Origin: Amorphophallus konjac | Lineage: Eukaryota > Streptophyta > Magnoliopsida > Alismatales > Araceae | Direction: 5' to 3' | Assembly (NCBI GenBank): GCA_022559845.1 | Contig: CM040118.1 | Location: 445,344,053 to 445,408,052, forward strand | DNA: 64,000 bases | In this document: positions 44,491 through 56,093 of the stretch, in pieces | Layout: each line of letters starts with the position of its first letter | Position numbering within the stretch: the stretch's first letter is position 1 | Position numbers and translations under genes: made by a program | The notes under the pieces: generated by a model | The model's input: only the letters and a program-made list of their open reading frames with translations | Told to the model about the DNA's origin: nothing | The model's database searches: none

Positions 44491-46021
44491 ATCTCCCCCT
44501 TTTTGATGATGACAACACTATGAATCAAGCAATATCAAGATTCAACAAGAAATTTATATCAGCTGCAAGAAACAGATTAAATTCAAGGCATGCTCATGCA
44601 AATGAATTAAACATTCCCTACAACACACTCTCATTTCCCCCACAACTCATAAACATATCAGCATGAAGCAACATGACTCCCCCAAAGCTCAAGACAAATC
44701 CAAGACTCACTGATATTGCAGAACTTCTCACTGAAATTGCAGATATTGCAAACTTCTCTCCCCCTTTGACATCAGCAAAAAGAACTACAGAATGTATGAC
44801 AGTGCTGGAAACATGAGGACTCAGGGCAGTAACTTCTTAGTGCAGAAAGTCACAAGTAGGTCTTAAGAGAATAAGTGAGTTTCTAAACTCGAGAATATTC
44901 TTTAGACTTCAGTACACAATAGAGAAGTAGAATGAGAGACAAGTTTATCAGCATACATAGTGGATGATTGAGAGCAGGAGTTCACAAATATGGCCAGATA
45001 TAGCTGATCATTCAACTATTTCACAAGACAGCAAGAGACTAAATCAGAGAGGTGTTCTCAAGGTATTGAAGACAATCAATCCATTAGTTGCATAACAACA
45101 AGGAATTTTTGTTGGAGATGATTTTCAATAAGATCAATGAGTAAGTTGGTAGTTCACTTCCTTTGACATTAGGGAGACACCTTGATTAGAGGCCTGAATC
45201 CCCAGTTACTCAGAGTGAGTACCTCATTACTTCCTTCCCTTTTTTTTATTAAGGAACAGAGTTAGTAACTATGGCTTTTGACATGAGGAAACACCTTGAT
45301 TAGAGGCCAGAGTCCCCAGCTACTCACCAGCAAGTCACCATTGCTCTGTCATGTCTTTTCATTCATTTTAAGCATTTGACACCTCATGACTTGGGAGAAA
45401 TATTCATTTCATTGATGAAGCTCCCAGTTTCTCAGTGATCAAAACAGAACATGTTTGTTCAGTTAAGCCCTTGAGTTAAAAAGATAGAATGATTGAAGAC
45501 AATACCAAAAAGAACTTTTCTTGAATTGAGTCTTGAAGTCTAGATTTCAAGTTGATTGGGTCAGATATCAAGACATACAAGTTTTTGGCCTGAACCATAA
45601 TCAATGACAATGTAGGAAGATATACTTTATGCAATTAGTCCAGATCTCTGAAAGAGTACCAAAGGAAATATTCTAACTTGGAGATTAGAGTCACTGACTT
45701 ATAGACTTAAGAGATAAGTGACACTCTACTTCCTGAGAGAACCACACTAAATCAATCATGCAAGACCAGCAAAGGTACACATCTGGACAGCCCTTTTGAA
45801 TCTGTCAAAGAACTTCTCTTCTCACATCACAACTCAGCTCCCCCTAAGACATAGCATTCCTCAATGGAATATTCTAGCAAAATCTCAAGGCTTCCCCTTT
45901 ATTTAGAGCATTCCTGACAGCTAACCAGTAAGCATTCTGAACTCCCCCTTAAACCAGCATGCAAGAAGGCTAAACAACAGACAAATACAACTCCCCCTCA
46001 CAACAAGAACAGGCTTCATAA
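44491..46021. other. Sirevirus 3' untranslated spacer with multiplied polypurine tracts
   Basis: No env-like ORF found. The PPT at 44491-44505 is AAAAAGGGGGAGAT on the minus strand. Similar (A)GGGGGAG blocks recur near 44676, 44757, 45838, 45941 and 45991. Repeated PPT-like motifs upstream of the 3' LTR are a recognised Sirevirus feature. Between them is AT-rich, repetitive-looking non-coding sequence. Confidence 0.75.
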
Positions 46022-49000
46022 TTAAGACAATTTGTATAAGCCTAATTCTCTTCTCAATGTGGAAAATTTTTCATTATCCAGAGGTTTTGTGAATATGTCA
46101 GCAATCTGATTATCTGTGCCTACATGAATCAGTTCAAAATTATTCTTAGACACCTCATCTCTTATAAAATGATGTCTTATCTCTATGTGTTTGGTTCGTG
46201 AATGCAAAACAGGATTTTTAGCAAGATTGATGGCACTAGTATTATCACAGTAAATAGGTGTGCACCCCAGGTCTACTTGGTAGTCCTGAAGCTGGTGTTT
46301 AATCCATATGACTTGTGTTCCACAACTCCCTGCAGCCACATATTCAGCTTCTGCAGTGGAGGGCCACAGAATGTTGTTTCTTGGAGCCCCAAGACACTAA
46401 ACACCCACCCAAGAATTCACAATGGCCACTTGTGCTTTTCCTGTCTAGTTTACAGCCTGCATAGTCAGCATCTGTGTATGCTACTAGGTTAAGTGTGTGA
46501 GATGCAAGAAACCATAAACCAAGAGAGTGACTAGCTGACAAATATCTGAATATTCTTTTAACTGTAGCTAAGTGTAGTTCAGTAGGTCTAGACTGATACC
46601 TTGCACACATTCCTACACTTAATTGTATATCAGGTCTAGAGGCTGTCAAGTAAAGTAGTGATCCAATCATACCTCTATAAAGTTTGGCATTTACTTCTTT
46701 ACCTGTCTCATCTGCATCCAATGAAGTATTGGTGCCTATGGGTGTAGTAATGTGCTTTAAGTTTTCATGCCAAACCTTTTGAACAGTTCCATTGTGTATT
46801 TGGTTTGGTTGATGAAGCACCCATCTTCTAGCTGCTGCACCTGCAATCCAATAAAATATTTTAGTTCACCAACCAAGCTCATTTCAAATTCAGTAGACAT
46901 CATGGTAGAAAATTCATCACATAGTTCATGCTTAGTTGATCCAAATACAATGTCATCTACATATACCTGAACTATGATGAGATCTTTATTCATGCCCTTG
47001 GTAAATAAAGTCTGATCAACTTTACCTCTTTTGTAGCCCTTGCTGATCAGGAATTCAGATAATCTTTCATACCAAGCTCTTGGAGCCTATTTTAGACCAT
47101 ACAAGGCTTTGTTTAACCTGAAAACTTGGTTAGGTTGAGGAGAATATTGAAATCCAGGAGGTTGTTCAACAAAAACTTCTTCTTTAATAACTCCATTTAA
47201 AAAGGCACTTTTAACATCCATTTGTTGGAGTTTTATGTTCTTTGAGCATGTAAAGGCAAGCAACAATCTTATAGCTTCCATCCTAGCAACAGGTGCATAG
47301 GATTCATCAAAGTCTACACCGAATTCTTGATAATAGCCTTTGGCTACTAGTCTGGCCTTATTCCTCGAGATAATTCCATCTTCATTCATCTTATTTTTGA
47401 ACACCCACTTGGTTCCTATGACATTAATACCATCTGGTCTTGGGACAAGCTCCCAGACATTATTCCTTTCAAACTGACCTAATTCCTCACTCATAGCATT
47501 GACCCAAGCTTGATCAGCTAAGGCCTCTTCTACTGTTTTGGGTTCAATTTGTGAGACTAAAGCAATTAAGTCATCATTATTCACATTTCTAAAATGAGAC
47601 CTAGTCCGAAGAGGATCTTCAGGATTGCCTATGACTTTATCTAAAGGATGGTCTTTAAGAAATCTGATATTTGTTGAAGACTCACCTGTTTCTCTTGGCC
47701 CTTCTTGATTGGGGGAATTTGTTTCTCCATTTGGCTGAGTCTTCTCTTCTTCCTGTTGGTCTTCTAGAAAGTCTCCACCATGATTGGAATCCCTGTCAAG
47801 ATTTTCAACATTAGAGACATCTTTCCTTTCACTAAAAAGGATGTGTGGAGATTCTTCCACTTTCTGATCTGATATGTTAAATACCCTATATTCCCTTGAC
47901 ACTTCAGAGTAACCCAAGAATATTCCAGGTGAACTCTTGGCTTCAAACTTGTCTAAATCTTTCTTATCATTGTTATGAATAAAACATTTTGCTCCAAAAA
48001 TTCTGAAATGAAACAAGTTTGGTTTCTTACCTTTTAGAAGCTCATAGGGTGTTTTCTTGTGTATGGGTCTTACCATGGCCCTGTTGATTATGTAGGTTGC
48101 TATATTGGCCGCTTCTGCCGAAAACCTTCTAGGTAATTTACTTTCAATCAACATGGTTCGGGCCATTTCCACCACTGTTCTATTTCTTCTCTCCACAATC
48201 CCATTTTGTTCAGGTGTCCTGGGAGAAGAAAACCTGTGAGTTAGTCCTTCTTTGTCACAAAGATCAGTAAACATGGAATTTTCAAACTCACCTCCATGGT
48301 CAGATTGAATAGAACTAACCTTGTACTTCCCTTCCTGTTTGACCTTATTGAAAAACAGATTAAACTTTTGAAATGCATCACTCTTATTTGCTAAGAAAAA
48401 TATCCATGAATATCTGGAGAAGTCATCTATGATGACATAGCCAAACCTGTTTCCATTAAGACTCTGAGTTCTAGTTGGACCGAAAAGGTCCATATGAAGA
48501 AGTTCCATTGGTCTAGAAGACAATGGCTCAGATCTTAATTTAAAAGAATTTCTTGTCTGTTTGCCTAGAGCACAGGTATCACATGCTTTTGATATTGAGT
48601 TGAATTTAATTCTAGGCATGCCTCTAACTAAATCATGCTTGACAATTTATTTAAAGTTGAAAAGCTAGCATGACCTAGACGTCTATGCCATTCAAAGGCA
48701 TCATTTTCAGAATTGGCAGATAAGCAAATAGTAGATTCAGAATTCTCATCTAAGTCTATAATGTAGACATTATTAATCCTGTTGGCTACAAATTTAACCA
48801 TGTCAGAATTTGTTTCAAGAATTTTACATGAACTATCATCAAATACAACCCTGTGACCCCTGTCACATAATTGGCTAATGCTAATCAGGTTGTGTTGAAG
48901 CCCTTCCACAAGTAATACTTTTTCAATGGAATTTGTGGAAGACTTACCTACTGTGCCAACTCCAATTATTTTACCTTTGTTCATTCCTCCAAACTTGACC

Positions 49001-49115
49001 AGACCCCCTGGCTTCATCTCTATCTTGCTGAACTTGGATCGGTCTCCTGTCATATGCCTGGAGCAGCCACTGTCGAGATACCACTTGTTGTCTTCAGCTG
49101 CCAGGCCGACCTACA
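46022..49115 (-). pseudogene. Sirevirus Pol (protease, integrase, RT, RNase H)
   Basis: From right to left: protease DSG (WYLDSGCSRHMTGD near 49075), GAG-pre-integrase (WHRRLGHASF near 48690), integrase with [14 protein letters not shown] and [10 protein letters not shown] (48620-48100), RT ([12 protein letters not shown] near 47400; YVDDIVFGS near 46950), RNase H (AYTDADYAG near 46450), end at 46022 (TKPLD... GLYKLS). Faults: a TAG near 49110 at the gag-pol border; a one-base frameshift near 48625; a TAG near 47085 in ALYGLKQ (CAG to TAG); a frame change near 46790; a break near 46345. It is otherwise well preserved. Confidence 0.9.
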
Positions 49116-49123
49116 CAAAAATA

Positions 49124-50594
49124 TCAAGCAGATTGATTTGGAACCCAGGATGAGTTGGGTCCAAGGACATTGTTCAAATCTCTGATCAAGTGTTTAGGTA
49201 TCCAGATTTGTTTCAGCATGGTTTTCTCTGGCACCTTCCTTTCTAGTTTATTAAGGTTGAATCTAGCTGAACTGGAGAAGTGAGTTCTATTCCATTCATT
49301 AGTCTTCCTATTCCTAGGAAATTTCCTGTAGGCTTGTTGATTAGCATATCTTTGACCATGAAAGTTATTCCTCCAGTAGGTCTTGTTTGGACCCATCTGA
49401 TTGTTATAATTCCAGCTCTTATTCTGATTTATTTTCTTGGTCCAGCTACCATTTGTGTTCTGGTGAGTGGACTTAATGTTATTCTTCATAAAGTTCATTC
49501 CAATCTTAAATGGTTGTCCAGTACTGGTTTTTGTGTTTTCTTTAGGACTTTGAATTCCCTTAGAGCTGTTTGAGCTGGATGGTGTGTCCAGCTTTTCTTT
49601 TCCCTTCTCTGGACAGAAGGTGATGGTCTTGAATTGCAAGGGTCTCTTGTTGGTTGGGTCATAGCCTAGACCTTCCTTATTGAAATTGACCCTAGTCCCC
49701 AGTATAGCATTTAGGCTAGTCTTTCCTTGGACAAACTTTTCTAAGACTTTCTGTTTGTCTTCCAGCTCCTTTTGAAGAAACTCAGAATTCTTTAGGAGTT
49801 CAGCATTTACTTTCTTCACAGCTTCATATTTCTCTGAATTCATTCTCATTTCATTCATGCTTTCTTCAATTTTAGTTTTGAATTCATTGAGCTGTTTTTG
49901 ACTTTCTTGAATTTCTCCCTTAAGCTTATCATTCTCTTTCCTTAGTGAGGTCATTTCTTCTAGTTGTTCTTTTAGCTTTTCATTTTCCTCACATACCAGA
50001 GTTTGTTCTTCAATATTTGTGTTAAATTTTCTTTTCAGAACTCTGTGCTCTTTGCTAAGAGAATTAAATTTATCTAACAAATCACCATAAGCATCCTCCC
50101 AGTCATCAATTGAGAAATTTTCAAAAACGTGTATTACCTCCTCTTCACTGTTTGCCAGAAGGCAAATTCCATCTTCATATTCTTCTGAGGAAGTATCTTC
50201 GGGGTCTTCTTCTTCCTCGCTCCATGTGCAGACCATCGCCTGTGGCTTCTTCTTCTTCTGCACCTTTATGTTTTTCTTCTGAAGATAGGGACCCTTGGAG
50301 GTCTGGGCATTCGCCTCTCATGTGTCCCTGTTTGTTACAATTAAAATAAGTCAGTTTCTTAGGATTTCTATCCCTGTAACTGGTAAATTCAGCATTCTTG
50401 TTAAAGGGTTGTGGCTTCTTCTTCCTAAAGGTCTTTCCCTTCTTCTTCAGAAATTTTTTGAACTGTCTAGTGAGCATTGCCTGCTCCTCCTGGTCGAGAT
50501 TTGATAAACCTTCAAGCTCGGACTCAGACTCGGGGCTACTGCTGCTGCTCCCACTGTTACTACCCTTGTTGCGGGAAGCTCTTAGAGCTACATT
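49124..50594 (-). pseudogene. Sirevirus Gag, duplicated and frameshifted 3' part
   Basis: The second copy of the zinc-knuckle and coiled-coil part of Gag (50477 to 49791), followed by unique C-terminal Gag (to 49124, Asn-rich). The copy has lost 5 bp near 50293 compared with 51100 and its first knuckle Cys has become Tyr (YFNCNKQGHMRGEC). The unique tail was presumably the original Gag C-terminus and is now out of reach of the upstream frame. Confidence 0.85.
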
Positions 50595-51406
50595 TTTAGG
50601 AGTTCAGCATTTACTTTCTTCACAGCTTCATATTTCTCTGAATTCATTCTCATTTCATTCATGCTTTCTTCAATTTTATTTTTGAATTCATTGAGCTGTT
50701 TTTGACTTTCTTGAATTTCTCCCTTAAGCTTATCATTCTCTTTCCTTAGTGAGGTCATTTCTTCTAGTTGTTCTTTTAGATTTTCATTTTCCTCACATAC
50801 CAGAGTTTGTTCTTCAATATTTGTGTTAAATTTTCTTTTCAGAACTCTGTGCTCTTTGCTAAGAGAATTAAATTTATCTAACAAATCACCATAAGCATCC
50901 TCCCAGTCATCAATTGAGAAATTTTCAAAAACGTTTATTACCTCCTCTTCACTGTTTGCCATAAGGCAAATTCCATCTTCATATTCTTCTGAGGAAGCAT
51001 CTTCGGGGTCTTCTTCTTCCTCGCTCCATGTGCAGACCATCGCCTGTGGCTTCTTCTTCTTCTGCACCTTTATGTTTTTCTTCTGAAGATAGGGACCCTT
51101 CTTCTGGAGGTCTGGGCATTCGCCTCTCATGTGTCCCTGTTTGTTACAATTAAAACAAGTCAGTTTCTTAGGATTTCTATCCCTGTAACTGGTAAATTCA
51201 GCATTCTTGTTAAAGGGTTGTGGCTTCTTCTTCCTAAAGGTCTTTCCCTTCTTCTTCAGAAATTTTCTGAACTGTCTAGTGAGCATTGCCTGCTCCTCCT
51301 GATCGAGATTTGATAAACCTTCAAGCTCGGACTCAAACTCGGGGCTACTGCTGCTGCTCCCACTGTTACTACCCTTGTTGCGGGAAGCTCTTAGAGCTAC
51401 ATTTTT
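49791..51406 (-). repeat. Tandem duplication of about 0.8 kb within Sirevirus gag
   Basis: Unit 1 (49791-about 50597) and unit 2 (about 50595-51406) are near identical; both end at CTTAGAGCTACATTTTT. The offset is 804 bp at one end and 809 bp at the other, owing to a 5-bp deletion in unit 1. The junction is at about 50595. Confidence 0.9.
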
Positions 51407-52084
51407 ACCCTTCCTCTCACTTCCTTCTCCACCTCCTTGAAAATTCATCTCATAGGTCATAAGGGATCCTATGAGTTCATTCACAGTCAAGACAGTCAAA
51501 TCTTTTGATTCCTCAATCACAATGGCCTGAGTGTGCCATGCCGGGGATAAAGATCTAAGGATTTTCCTGACTATATCTGCCTCAGCAAGATCCTTCCCTA
51601 GCCCTTTAAGAGTGTTAGTGATCAAGGATAACCTGGCATACATTTCGGTTATATTCTCATCTGCATTCATCTTAAACATTTCATACTTGGAAGTGTAGAG
51701 GTTTACCTTCGAAGCTTTCACTTGAGATGTACCTTCATAGATCAATTGCAGCTCATCCCACATTCGCTTGGCAGTTCTGTATGCAGATATACGAGCATAT
51801 TCCTCTGGATGAACAGCACACTGTATTATGTTCAGCGCCGTCCAATTGAGTGACGAGAGCTTCACATGGTCATCTGTCCAAGCATCCTCGTTTGGTGGCA
51901 GCTCATATGGCCCCACCGTGATTACTCTCCACAATTTATGACTCTGAGCTCTGATGAACACTTCCATCATGTTCTTCCAAAATAGATAGTTACTACCATC
52001 GAAATAAGGAGGACGACTAATGGATTGACCTTCGGCCATGAAGGTTCTAGGACCACCAGCATTTCCTTGACCGTTCGTCCACAT
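50588..52084 (-). CDS. Sirevirus Gag, first part (498 aa, truncated by duplication)
   Basis: Copia-type Gag (UBN2/Retrotran_gag_2): residues 1-220 carry SRPPYFDGSNYLFWKNMMEV and AKRMWDELQLIYEGTS, then a Ser/Glu-rich linker, a basic stretch (KKKGKTFRKKKP), a CCHC knuckle at about 310-323 (CFNCNKQGHMRGEC), and a coiled coil (EENENLKEQLEEMTSL). The start is the ATG at 52084, near the PBS. It stops after AELLKM, where the tandem duplication begins, so the normal C-terminus is missing. Confidence 0.9.
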   Translation of the reverse strand: MWTNGQGNAGGPRTFMAEGQSISRPPYFDGSNYLFWKNMMEVFIRAQSHKLWRVITVGPYELPPNEDAWTDDHVKLSSLNWTALNIIQCAVHPEEYARISAYRTAKRMWDELQLIYEGTSQVKASKVNLYTSKYEMFKMNADENITEMYARLSLITNTLKGLGKDLAEADIVRKILRSLSPAWHTQAIVIEESKDLTVLTVNELIGSLMTYEMNFQGGGEGSERKGKNVALRASRNKGSNSGSSSSSPEFESELEGLSNLDQEEQAMLTRQFRKFLKKKGKTFRKKKPQPFNKNAEFTSYRDRNPKKLTCFNCNKQGHMRGECPDLQKKGPYLQKKNIKVQKKKKPQAMVCTWSEEEEDPEDASSEEYEDGICLMANSEEEVINVFENFSIDDWEDAYGDLLDKFNSLSKEHRVLKRKFNTNIEEQTLVCEENENLKEQLEEMTSLRKENDKLKGEIQESQKQLNEFKNKIEESMNEMRMNSEKYEAVKKVNAELLKM

Positions 52085-52096
52085 GGCGTAAACCTA

Positions 52097-52108
52097 GCTC
52101 TGATACCA
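52097..52108 (-). promoter_or_regulatory. Sirevirus primer binding site (tRNA-iMet)
   Basis: The minus strand reads TGGTATCAGAGC, two bases inside the right LTR. Confidence 0.93.
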
Positions 52109-52985
52109 ATTGTTAGCGCAGCAAGAGTGATATAGAAGGGGGGATGAATAGATCACTCCCAATTTGCAGAAACTCAGGCGAAAAATAGATTTTGCTGCTA
52201 ACGCACCTTCTTAACCCGTACACAGAGAAATGTAGATGAGAGTGAAGAACTGATCACTTGAAGGCAAAGGGACAAGCAGATGAGGAGCATAGAAATCAAT
52301 AGCAAACCACAGAGGAGGCACTCGATTTTTAGGTGGTTTGATTGCAGTCCGCAATCTACATCCACTCCTCACTCCAACTAGAGTGAGGATTCCACTAGAC
52401 GATGCTAGATCAATGCAGACTTAGTCTGCGAACAACATGCTGCCACACAGCTTGAACACCAAGGGAAACAAATCCCTCAACCAAATTCTGCTACCCACAG
52501 AACTTGAAACATGTTCTAGCTCCCAGCTAGAACACAACAGGAGAATCCTCTCCCTTCCTCCACACACCAGAGGAGAACAGTTAATGACAACCTGTCACTA
52601 ACACCACCAGAGATCACCGATCTCTCTTCCTCTGCAATTCAGAGGGAAACTGGAGTAGTACTCCCTTCCTCCACACACCGGAGGGAAACAAATTCAAATC
52701 AGAATGGAAGAACGAAAATAAACGAAAGTATAGAAACAAAAAATAATGAAGAAGAAATCGGTTCTGAAACCCAATACAAATGTAGCTTCAAATGAAGCAA
52801 TTCATCAATCCACACACACTCTCTTTCTCTCGAACTTTCTCTTCTGCTGTCTTCCTCTTTCTTTTCCACGAGCTCTCTCTCTCTCACTCTCTATCTCTTT
52901 TTCTTTTCTGGATCGTGCAGACTCTCACCAATGGCTTCTGCTTTTTCTTTTCACGATCAAGCTTCTACTGAAGGATGAAGCTCTA

Positions 52986-52993
52986 TATTTATA
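52986..52993 (-). promoter_or_regulatory. TATA box of Sirevirus 5' LTR
   Basis: TATAAATA on the minus strand, conserved in both LTRs; transcription would run leftward. Confidence 0.65.
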
Positions 52994-53179
52994 GCAGATA
53001 ATGGCGTGTGGCTGCCAGGTTCCCGCCTTAAGAATTCGGACCACGTGGCAGCATCCAGTAGGCTGTCAGAACACGTGTCCTCATCTGGGCACTCTCCTTA
53101 TCCTCGGATCACGTGTCCAGCACCAGTACGCTCAGCAACTGGAGTTAGAAGGGGTCAACTCACTTGCTCCAAAGGGTTG

Positions 53180-54365
53180 ACGCAGCCATCATAGATCTTC
53201 AACCTTTTTAACCGCTGCGTCGACTCCATCAGCCTGCTGCGTTGACGCAACGGTATCGGCAGTCCAGTGATCAAGCCTTCAACATATGGGTGTGCTGCGT
53301 TGACGCAATCAGCATGTTGCGTTGACGCATTGAAGACATGTACATTTGTATACTGGCGTCTCTTAAGCCGCTGCGTCGACGCTGCTTGTTGATGGCGTTG
53401 ACGCAGTGGAAGATATCGTGACACCTTCGTCGCTTGTAAGAGTCTCTGCTTTTTCTAACTGCTGCGTCGACGCTGCTTGCTTGTGGCGTTAACGCAATAG
53501 AAGACATCGTGAAAGCTTCGTCTACTGATGCGTGGACGCTTTAAGCTTCAGGTGTCGACCCTGTTCCCTTCAGCAACAATAATGAAGTGTATAGACTTAG
53601 TGTTAACGTGAAGCATTGTATAGACTTCAGAGATCAATATAGCAACTGTGTACATAGTGAGGGAGTGTATAGACTTAGCAGTCTAGGTCTCTAACAACGA
53701 GTGTATAGACTTGCAACTCTTCATGAGATCTCAGTGTATAGACTCAACCAATATATATATTTGAAGATCTAACAATCGAGTGTATAGAGTTAGTTATGTG
53801 AGCATGCGTTGTATAGACTTCACACAAGAGGACAAACAGGCTGTACAGACTTGTTGATATGAAACGAAGAGCTTCCAGTGTATGGACTTTGCAGTGCAAA
53901 CGACAACGTATAGACTTAGAGAAATGAAGTCTAGTGTATAGACTTGGAATCCACTGTACACGACTATACAGACTTTGAGGCTTAATGCAAAGGCCAGTGT
54001 ACAGACTTCTAAAAAACTGTTGCGTTGTATAGACTTGCATAGAGTGTAGGGTGTATAGACTTGAAAGTCTCAAGGTGAAGTGCAAACATGCTGAGTTGAC
54101 GCTGCAGCCCAATGAGTTGACGCTGCAATGTATTACTTTTACGTTCAACTGATGATTTATAGACTTAATCAAATGAAGAACCTGAACAGAATAGTCTACG
54201 CATCAGCGCACTGAGTAGACGCACTGGTGCGAGAACATATACAAGCAATGATTGAAGGGTCGACGCATCAGCACGCTGAGTTGACGCACTGGTGTGAAGA
54301 ACAGAGACATGCAATGTCTGAAGGGTCGACGCATCAGCACGCTGAGTTGACGCACTGGTGTGAAG
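53180..54365. repeat. Sirevirus LTR motif arrays, right LTR
   Basis: The same GTTGACGCA/TGCGTCGAC and TGTATAGACTT arrays as in the left LTR, with one repeat fewer in the second array. In this 5' LTR they sit directly upstream of the active TATA position. Confidence 0.9.
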
Positions 54366-54517
54366 ACTGTGCAGACAGAGTGTAGGCAGAATTAAGGTAG
54401 AACATGTTATCTGACAGCCATTGAACTGTACTCACTCACATGATGAAACAGCATTAATCTAGACATAGAAGATTGATTTATAGTGTGAGACATCATCAAA
54501 ACCATAGGGATGCAACA

Positions 54518-54601
54518 CCCATGCCCCCTCCACCAGTGCCTCCTCGGGACGGCGAGGACGAGGTAGAGAGTAGGAGAGAGGAGGGTGGAGGTGAGAGCTG
54601 A
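54518..54601 (+). pseudogene. PMD1 (element B) last exon, C-terminal fragment
   Basis: CCCAT (54518-54522) is the right TSD copy. Continuing the frame from 42048 across the Sirevirus gives a short Pro-rich then acidic/Arg-rich end with a stop at 54599-54601. AATAAA follows near 54795. The restored frame across the junction confirms the insertion is within the coding exon. Confidence 0.8.
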
Positions 54602-54821
54602 GAGACTTACTTGTACTCCTCAACCCTCACACCTGTACTCAGATATTCATGATGTATATATATATATGAGATTGACATTTTTGTTACCTGAGCACTTGTG
54701 TAGTTGTGTACTTGTGGTTGTGTACTTCGCTTCTTTTTCACGTTCTTTGTTTTACCTTACTTTGCCCTGTACCTGCAGCTGTGGTTTACACTTGAATAAA
54801 TAGGTTAATTCATCTGTTCGA

Positions 54822-54890
54822 CTTGGCCCCTTGCTCAATAAGCAAGGGGTGCCTTTTCTTTTGACCTGGATAGCGAGTCAAGGGGCCAAG
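54822..54890. other. Hairpin with competing inner stem, element B
   Basis: CTTGGCCCCTTG (54822-54833) pairs perfectly with CAAGGGGCCAAG (54879-54890). The same left arm can instead form CCCCTTGCT/AGCAAGGGG (54827-54835 with 54841-54849). Counterpart in A at 15470-15538. Confidence 0.7.
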
Positions 54891-55074
54891 CCTTTAATCA
54901 AATAAGGCAAATGAAATAACCAAAAAGGGAGATGCGACACGCAAGCACACGTATGCAAACAATAATCAAGATGCCCTATGCAATAATGCGAGCACACACA
55001 TGAAGAATAAACCCTATTTCCTCTTTTCTTTTCTTTTCCTTTTATATATTTTTTTTTCTTTTATTTTTCAAAAG

Positions 55075-55250
55075 ACGTGCCTTAGATTAGGTCGTTATTC
55101 AAACAAAAGACGCCCTAGGTGACGGCGTGAATTTGAAAAATGTTTTTGAATTTTTTTGAAAAGATGACCATATATGTGGGCGTTATTTAAAAAGAGACGA
55201 CCTTAAGAAAGGCGTGAATTCAATAAAAAGCGCCTTAAACGAAGGCGTTA
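55075..55250. repeat. Palindrome array B4
   Basis: Five copies, for example ACGCCC-TAGGTGA-CGGCGT and ACGACC-TTAAGAA-AGGCGT, between PMD1 and integrase; the counterpart of array A4. Confidence 0.8.
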
Positions 55251-56093
55251 ATTCTTTTTCTTTGGGTTGACAAAGCCACCCGGGGTCTTAATCCTACACG
55301 GTCACCATTTAAAATTCGTTGGTCTTTCTTGATTAATCAAAAGGGGGGCGACGTGATAATAGTTAACTTATACCCGAGATTTCGCATGGTGCAATCTCCT
55401 AGGTCGGCCTTGACCACTCTGCTGGTTTATGACTTACCACAAAGAAAATGAAGATATAAGGAAGCCCATAAGAGATTCTGAGAAGCTCTAGATAAAACCA
55501 CTTCCCCTTACCCTATGCCTGTTGGGGTTCGGTCTTCGGCGTAGGGAAACTTTGTTGCCTTTTGCCTCATTTATTTTGCATGCATACGCCCAAGGTTTTC
55601 CTTGCGGGGACTTTGCCCTCTTGACATGCTTTTCTTTTCATGATTTGACTTTCACTTTGGAACTGATTTGCATTGCGGAAAAATAAACCTAATTGTACCT
55701 GGGCTTTTGTGGCATTTGTTCCCTTTTGGGCCCTGACTTCCACCTACTAGGGCGGCGGATAGGCTTGGTGGATCTACCCCGAGACTTCCTTTCCTCCCTT
55801 ATGGGCCGAAGAGAAAAAGAATGGGCATCGTCTTCACCTTTAGTCAAGTTTTTGGGTTCCCATCGGATTTTGCACCACTTGAGTTCACAGTTTAAGTGTG
55901 TAATGTGTGCGGGTGTCAACCCCCTTTAGAGTTAACAAGACTGATGAATGAATTCTGAATTTTGACCTTTCAGACCTTGAGCCCTTGTGTGCCATGGCAA
56001 CCCTTTTCAATATATATATATTTTTTGGATTTTGGAAAATTCTATATGTTTTTTTTTGTGTTTTTGAAAAATTCTATTTTTTTGATTTTTGGA

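Larger units (their letters stand above)
42049..54517 (-). mobile_element. Sirevirus (SIRE-type Ty1/copia) element in PMD1 of element B
   Basis: LTRs 42049-44490 and 52111-54517 start TGTTAGCGCAGC and end GGATGCAACA. The iMet PBS lies against the right LTR, an AAAAAGGGGGAGAT PPT against the left one, and exact CCCAT duplications flank it. The gag-pol order is protease, integrase, RT, RNase H (copia). The Gag zinc knuckle, long Gag, large LTRs, LTR motif arrays and multiplied PPTs are Sirevirus traits. At 12.5 kb it fits the larger Sireviruses. LTRs are very alike, so insertion looks fairly recent, yet gag is duplicated and pol has faults. Confidence 0.94.
52111..54517 (-). repeat. Sirevirus 5' LTR
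   Basis: 2407 bp. The TATA box (minus strand TATAAATA) is at 52986-52993. Motif arrays at 53180-54365 lie in U3, upstream of the promoter. It is shorter than the left LTR by a 27-bp deletion within about 53840-53855. Confidence 0.93.
54602..56093. other. Spacer between PMD1 and integrase in element B
   Basis: No gene. It holds the PMD1 3' end (AATAAA near 54795), a strong hairpin (54822-54890), about five B-type palindromes (55075-55250), the block shared with A and C (about 55380-55920), and a T-rich array (56005-56095) next to integrase. Confidence 0.65.

Noticed and set aside
44491..46021. Envelope-like gene of the Sirevirus
   Set aside because: No ORF of useful length on the minus strand and no membrane segments; only PPT-like blocks and AT-rich sequence.
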